From: Theropithecus gelada
Lineage: Eukaryota > Chordata > Mammalia > Primates > Cercopithecidae
Direction of reading: 5' to 3'
Length of the DNA: 64,000 nt
Assembly (NCBI RefSeq): GCF_003255815.1
Contig: NC_037683.1
Span: forward strand, 81,525,790-81,589,789
Shown: in pieces, positions 59,861-64,000 of the stretch
Layout: every line of letters starts with the position of its first letter
Numbering within the stretch: the first letter of the stretch is position 1
Notes under the pieces: generated by a model
The model's input: only the letters and a program-made list of their open reading frames with translations
What the model was told of the DNA's origin: nothing
The model's database searches: none
Program-made: the position numbers and the translations under genes

Positions 59861-60879
59861 TTGGCACATAACCAAATTAAAGGAGAGCTAAATAATCAAT
59901 CACTAATTAATAAATGGCCAGCAACCCCTATTGCATCCTCTTCTGACTTACTAGTAAACCACTTATGAAGACACAGAAAAAATGGAAACTCATCCAAAAG
60001 AAGAGATAACCTAATGCCTGAATCTGGAGAGAACCTCTGTGGATCAGATGGAGCTGGAAAGAGAAGGATGTACCAAACTTTGTCTCCCCAAAGGCGAACT
60101 CACTGAATAAAGATAAGAAGGTGTTGTACACCTTCCTGCCCACGAGTCCCTGGTCAGTGTCTATACAGAAATCTGAATTCTCCTTCTTCATAGTAGTGGC
60201 TTATCTATGAAGGCATCACAGCTTCCACTTGCTTTCATTTATATGAATCACCACCTTCTCCTTGCCCTTCTCCTTCTACCATCATTCTAAAGCAATACAG
60301 ATACAACTCACAGAAAACAACAAGCTAAAAATGTACTATGTGAGGTTGGGAGATGAAGGGCATCTGGCAATAGTGTACTGGATTCTCCCCACAGATAAAA
60401 CATGACAGAGGCACATAGAGACAGAATGATCCCTGGGAGGAGTGTGTGCTAGGAATTGTAGTTTTCATGGGCAGAGTGTTAGATTCAGAGTGCAAGAGAA
60501 TCAGGCAGGGGGCTAGAAAGAGATGCATCTTTTCTACAAGAAAGCTTGTCAGAAATTGACAATGAGTTCTGAAGTTGTACACTTCTCCTGTCCACTAGTT
60601 GACCTTTGGGAAGGGAACTGCTCCATTACACAGGGGTGCAGAGAACTGGGCCAGTGGTAATCCCATCCCTAGAATGTTGCCAAACATAAAGTTAAAACAG
60701 ATATTCCTTTCTTTTTGGGGGGAACAAGATGCAAAAACTTGCATAGAATAAATATATGGATAACCATTACTTCTATAGAAAAGATAAAAACAAATGGAGA
60801 CGCATAAGGGAACAGAAGCAATAGTCAAGTGGCTAATGGTCTGGATTAATGCTTTAATCCCAAACTCTTAGAAAATAAT
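59861..60879. other. Intronic stretch with no recognised feature
   Basis: Short frames (up to 87 codons) without recognisable product. No exon-like splice context was found. Confidence 0.45.
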
Positions 60880-61312
60880 AATAAGTTTGTGAATCAAATT
60901 TTAAGCATGATGCCAAATTAAATATCATAAGGAAAAATATTAATATAGATTTACTGATATAAATAATTCTCAATGTTAAAAATTAAAAACAACTTTAAAA
61001 GACAAAAAGCATACTGGGGAAGACATTTTTAACACATGATAGACAAGGGTTAATGTATTCAACAAATAAAGTGTTTATAAAAATACATTAGACTAGACAA
61101 ATACATTAATAGAGATGCACAAATTTCATGAATAAGCAGAACACCAGGAAAAATAAAAAATGGCCAAGAAACATAGAAAAAAGATACCTAATCTAATAAT
61201 AAAAGAAAATGAAAATAAAAGACAACCTTTTAACAAATAAAATTGGAAATGTTGATAAATTATAACATCTAATATTCTTGAGGATTCATGCATATAGTGT
61301 CAATAATTAATC

Positions 61313-61613
61313 TTTTTTTATTTTTATTTTTTGAGATGGAGTTTCACTCTTGTTGCCCAGGCTGGAGTGCAAGACGCAATCTTGGCTCACCACAACCTCC
61401 GCCACCCGGGATCAAGTGATTCTCTTGCCTCAGCCTCCTAAGTAGCTGGGATTACAGGCACGCACCAACATGCCTGGCTAATTTTGTATTTTCAGTAGCG
61501 ATGCGGTTTCTCCATGTTGGTCAGGCTGGTCTCGAACTCCCAACCTCAGGTGATCCACCCATCTTGGCCTCCCAAAGTGCTGGGATTACAGGCATGAGCC
61601 ATTGTGCCCGGCC
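61313..61613 (-). repeat. Alu, first of a head-to-tail pair
   Basis: Minus-strand full-length copy from ATTTTTTGAGATGGAGTTTC to GTGCCCGGCC. Confidence 0.93.
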
Positions 61614-61928
61614 TTTTTTTTTTTTTTTTTTTTTTTGAGATAGGGTCTTCCTCTGTTGCCTGGCCTGTTGTGCAATGATGCAATCATCACTCACTACAGC
61701 CTTGACCTCCTGGGCTCAAGTGATCCTCCTGCCTCAGCCTCCTGAATAGCTAGGACTACAGGTGCATGTCACCACACCCGGTTAAATTTTTTATTTTTAT
61801 TTTTGTAGAGATGAGGTCTCTGTATATTGCCCAGGCTGGTCTTGAACTCCTGGGTTCAAGTGATCCTCCTACCTCAACCTCCCAAAGTGCTGAGTGAGAT
61901 TATAAATGTGAGCCACTGTGCCCAGCAT
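61614..61928 (-). repeat. Alu, second of a head-to-tail pair
   Basis: A minus-strand older copy that starts directly with its poly-T at the end of the previous Alu and finishes GTGCCCAGC. Confidence 0.92.
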
Positions 61929-62299
61929 ACTTTTTGATCTAGCATTCCAAATCTTTAAATTTGTGCATATCCTTTGACACAGAAATTCCTCTTGTAGGAA
62001 TTCATTCCAAAGAAAAACATCATAAATATGTACAATTTTTTTGTGAGAAGGATGTTGTTGCATTTTAAGTATAACACTGAAAAGTAAGGAATTGTCTAAA
62101 TACTAAAATTGGTTAAATAAATTTTGGTATAAATATATTATGCAATCATTAATCATTGTATTGAGGAAGAATATTTAACAGCAAAGGGATAGAATCACTC
62201 TTTACTGTGAAAACTGAAAATGCATGTTACAAAAATGATATTATAATCTTATTTAGTTTTCATACAAACATATACCACAAAACCCAACATTACTCAACG

Positions 62300-63555
62300 G
62301 GTAGACATCAAATGCATGATGATTATCTGTCTAGAGTGAAACTGAGTGATTTTTGTTTCATAATTATTTCTAAAATTTCTACAAAAAGTATTCCAAAAAC
62401 AGTCATTTTTTTCTTTTACATTTGTGCAAGATCAAGAAAAATCACGACTCCAAGAAGCTTGCATTGCCATGAGAAATGAAAAAGTGGGCAAGCCCGAAAT
62501 AGAAAATAAATCTGAAAACCAAATATATCAAAATGGACCTTTCCATTTGTTGTTCCTTCTCAGATTTTTTTAGATCTTTAATGTCCAGAAAGTACCTCTA
62601 ATGATAGCATTTAAAAACTTGAGAACAACTTGTTCTGAAATCTTTTATTTATTATCAGCAAACCATAATTTTACTTGACTGCCCAGCGAACTTTGTTTTC
62701 CATTCATATTAGAACAGATGATGGATTAGCATCTAACTTTCTCTTAATAACTTTTAATAACGAATGCTTTCTCTTTTTCTGCTGCTGAAAATATTGCTGA
62801 AAATAATATGCATATTGACATTATTCCAGAAAACCTCAGCACAAACTCAATGGCACCCATCCAGGAGCTGGATAAAACCCAATCCTCAAAGTCTTTCATC
62901 ATTTACCCCATAGAACAGGAATTCCTACTGAGGTATAGGAGGAGTGAGGCTATCAGAATTTTAAACTACTAATGCCTTGTCAAAGGTTCTGTGATGTGTC
63001 TCTAGTGGGGTGTGCCCTAATCTGTAGACAGTCCACATCTCACTCCCCAACACGTACACCCATGCAGATTGAGAATTTCAACGGGCATAGAGGTTTCTCA
63101 TGAAAGAGTGCTGTTCAGGTCCATGGCATGGAGAGAAAAAGCTCAGAACAATGTCACAGAAGGTTTGATTAATCCAGGAGAGAAAGATCCCTTACTGGAA
63201 GGCCAGAAAGTAATTTATTTCTTGGTCATAAACTTGAATACCACCTCTGAATTGGAGGCCAGGTTTCAATTCATTTAATTTTTTCCCCCTAGGACTTCAT
63301 CAGAATTAGAAGAAAACAAAAAGGCTCTATTCCAGGTGCCCAATCTTTTGGCTTCCCTGGGCCACACTGGAAGAAGAATTATCTTAGGCCAAATATAAAA
63401 TACACTAACACTAACCATAGCTAATGATCTAAAAAAAATCACACACAAAAAAATCTCCAATGTTTTAAGAAAGTTTATGAATTTGTGTTGGACCACATTC
63501 AAAGCCATCCTGGGCTCCATGCTTCCCATGGGCTAGGGGTTGGGCAAGCCTGCAG
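62300..63555. other. Intronic stretch with no recognised feature
   Basis: No exon resembling the preceding DOCK8 exon, no RNA gene and no named repeat was recognised. Confidence 0.45.
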
Positions 63556-63559
63556 TCTA

Positions 63560-64000
63560 TTCTTTATGTTTAAAATAGAACTTTCTTTCTCAGTAAGTGA
63601 ATGGATAAATAAACAATGGTACAGCCATGTGATGAAAGATATTCAGCAATTAAAAAAAAAATGAGCTATGAAGCCACAAAAAGACGTTGAGGAACAAGGT
63701 GAAATTACGGAGACAGTAAAAAAGGAAAAGGGGTTGCCAGGGAGGGAGGATGAACAGGTGGAACACAGAGGATTTTTAGGGCAGTGAACCGATTCTACAT
63801 GATACTGTAAAGGCAGATACATCAAAACCCATAGAATATACAACACAAAAAGTAAACACTAATGTAAACTATGGACTTTAGTTAATAACAACATATCCAT
63901 ATTGGCTCAGCTACTGTAACAAATGTACCACACTAAAGTAAGATGTTCATAATAGGGGGAACTGTGTGTGTGATACAGGGTGGGGATAAGGAGGGAGTAC
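63560..64000 (+). mobile_element. L1M 3'-end fragment, cut by window edge
   Basis: GTGAATGGATAAATAAACAA, TTCAGCAATTAAAAAAAAAA, GGGGTTGCCAGGGAGGGAGG and CTGTAACAAATGTACCACAC follow L1M 3' end order. Confidence 0.75.

Larger units (their letters stand above)
60880..62300 (+). mobile_element. Ancient L1M fragment interrupted by two Alus
   Basis: A-rich L1M ORF2-like sequence at 60880-61312 (AAAAATGGCCAAGAAACATA) resumes at 61929 with GTTGCATTTTAAGTATAACA and GGTTAAATAAATTTTGGTAT. It has no usable reading frame. Confidence 0.6.

Noticed and set aside
48918..64000. Search for the preceding DOCK8 exon (ending in an Asn-Arg-Lys codon context)
   Set aside because: No matching translated segment with a GT donor in the right phase was seen; it presumably lies beyond the window.

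Overview
The window is primate nuclear DNA, most likely from an Old World monkey. It contains about 38 Alu copies plus L1, MIR, hAT (MER1/MER5) and MaLR LTR fragments. Some of the youngest Alus (starting at 46764, and the copy at 19183-19468) carry bases typical of cercopithecine AluY subfamilies: a CAAGCC box near the 5' end and a GATCCGGCCAC block in the right arm. The species call is inference. No bacterial, viral or CRISPR-like content was seen.

The one protein-coding gene I can support is DOCK8, on the minus strand (the gene reads from high to low coordinates). Ten consecutive coding exons are visible. All have GT-AG introns and matching phases, and every exon length agrees exactly with codon counts. 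Together they encode 1275 nt (about 425 codons), corresponding to c.405-1679 of human DOCK8 as I recall that protein. This is the region from inside the conserved DOCK-C/D N-terminal domain up to the start of the DHR-1 (C2-like, lipid-binding) domain. By the usual human numbering these are probably exons 5-14; that numbering is from memory. DOCK8 is a guanine-nucleotide exchange factor for CDC42 used in leukocyte migration and immune-synapse organisation. Its catalytic DHR-2 domain lies outside the window.

Layout from left to right (3' to 5' of the gene): 1-18087 is a large intron with no recognisable exon. From 18088 to 48864 the ten exons are separated by introns of 1.7-6.6 kb. From 48865 to 64000 is another large intron, holding a 5'-truncated antisense-to-window L1 (49637-53035, with an Alu nested in it) and several ancient L1 pieces. 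The densest Alu cluster is at 45.5-48.2 kb, between exons c.529-741 and c.405-528.

I did not find a novel gene system. The observations most worth checking are: lineage-specific Alu insertions with intact target-site duplications, including two in one short intron; same-orientation young Alus and an unidentified approximately 190-bp direct repeat that both flank exon c.405-528; close inverted Alu pairs; several short perfect or near-perfect tandem duplications; and a few splice sites with weak or transposon-derived surroundings.
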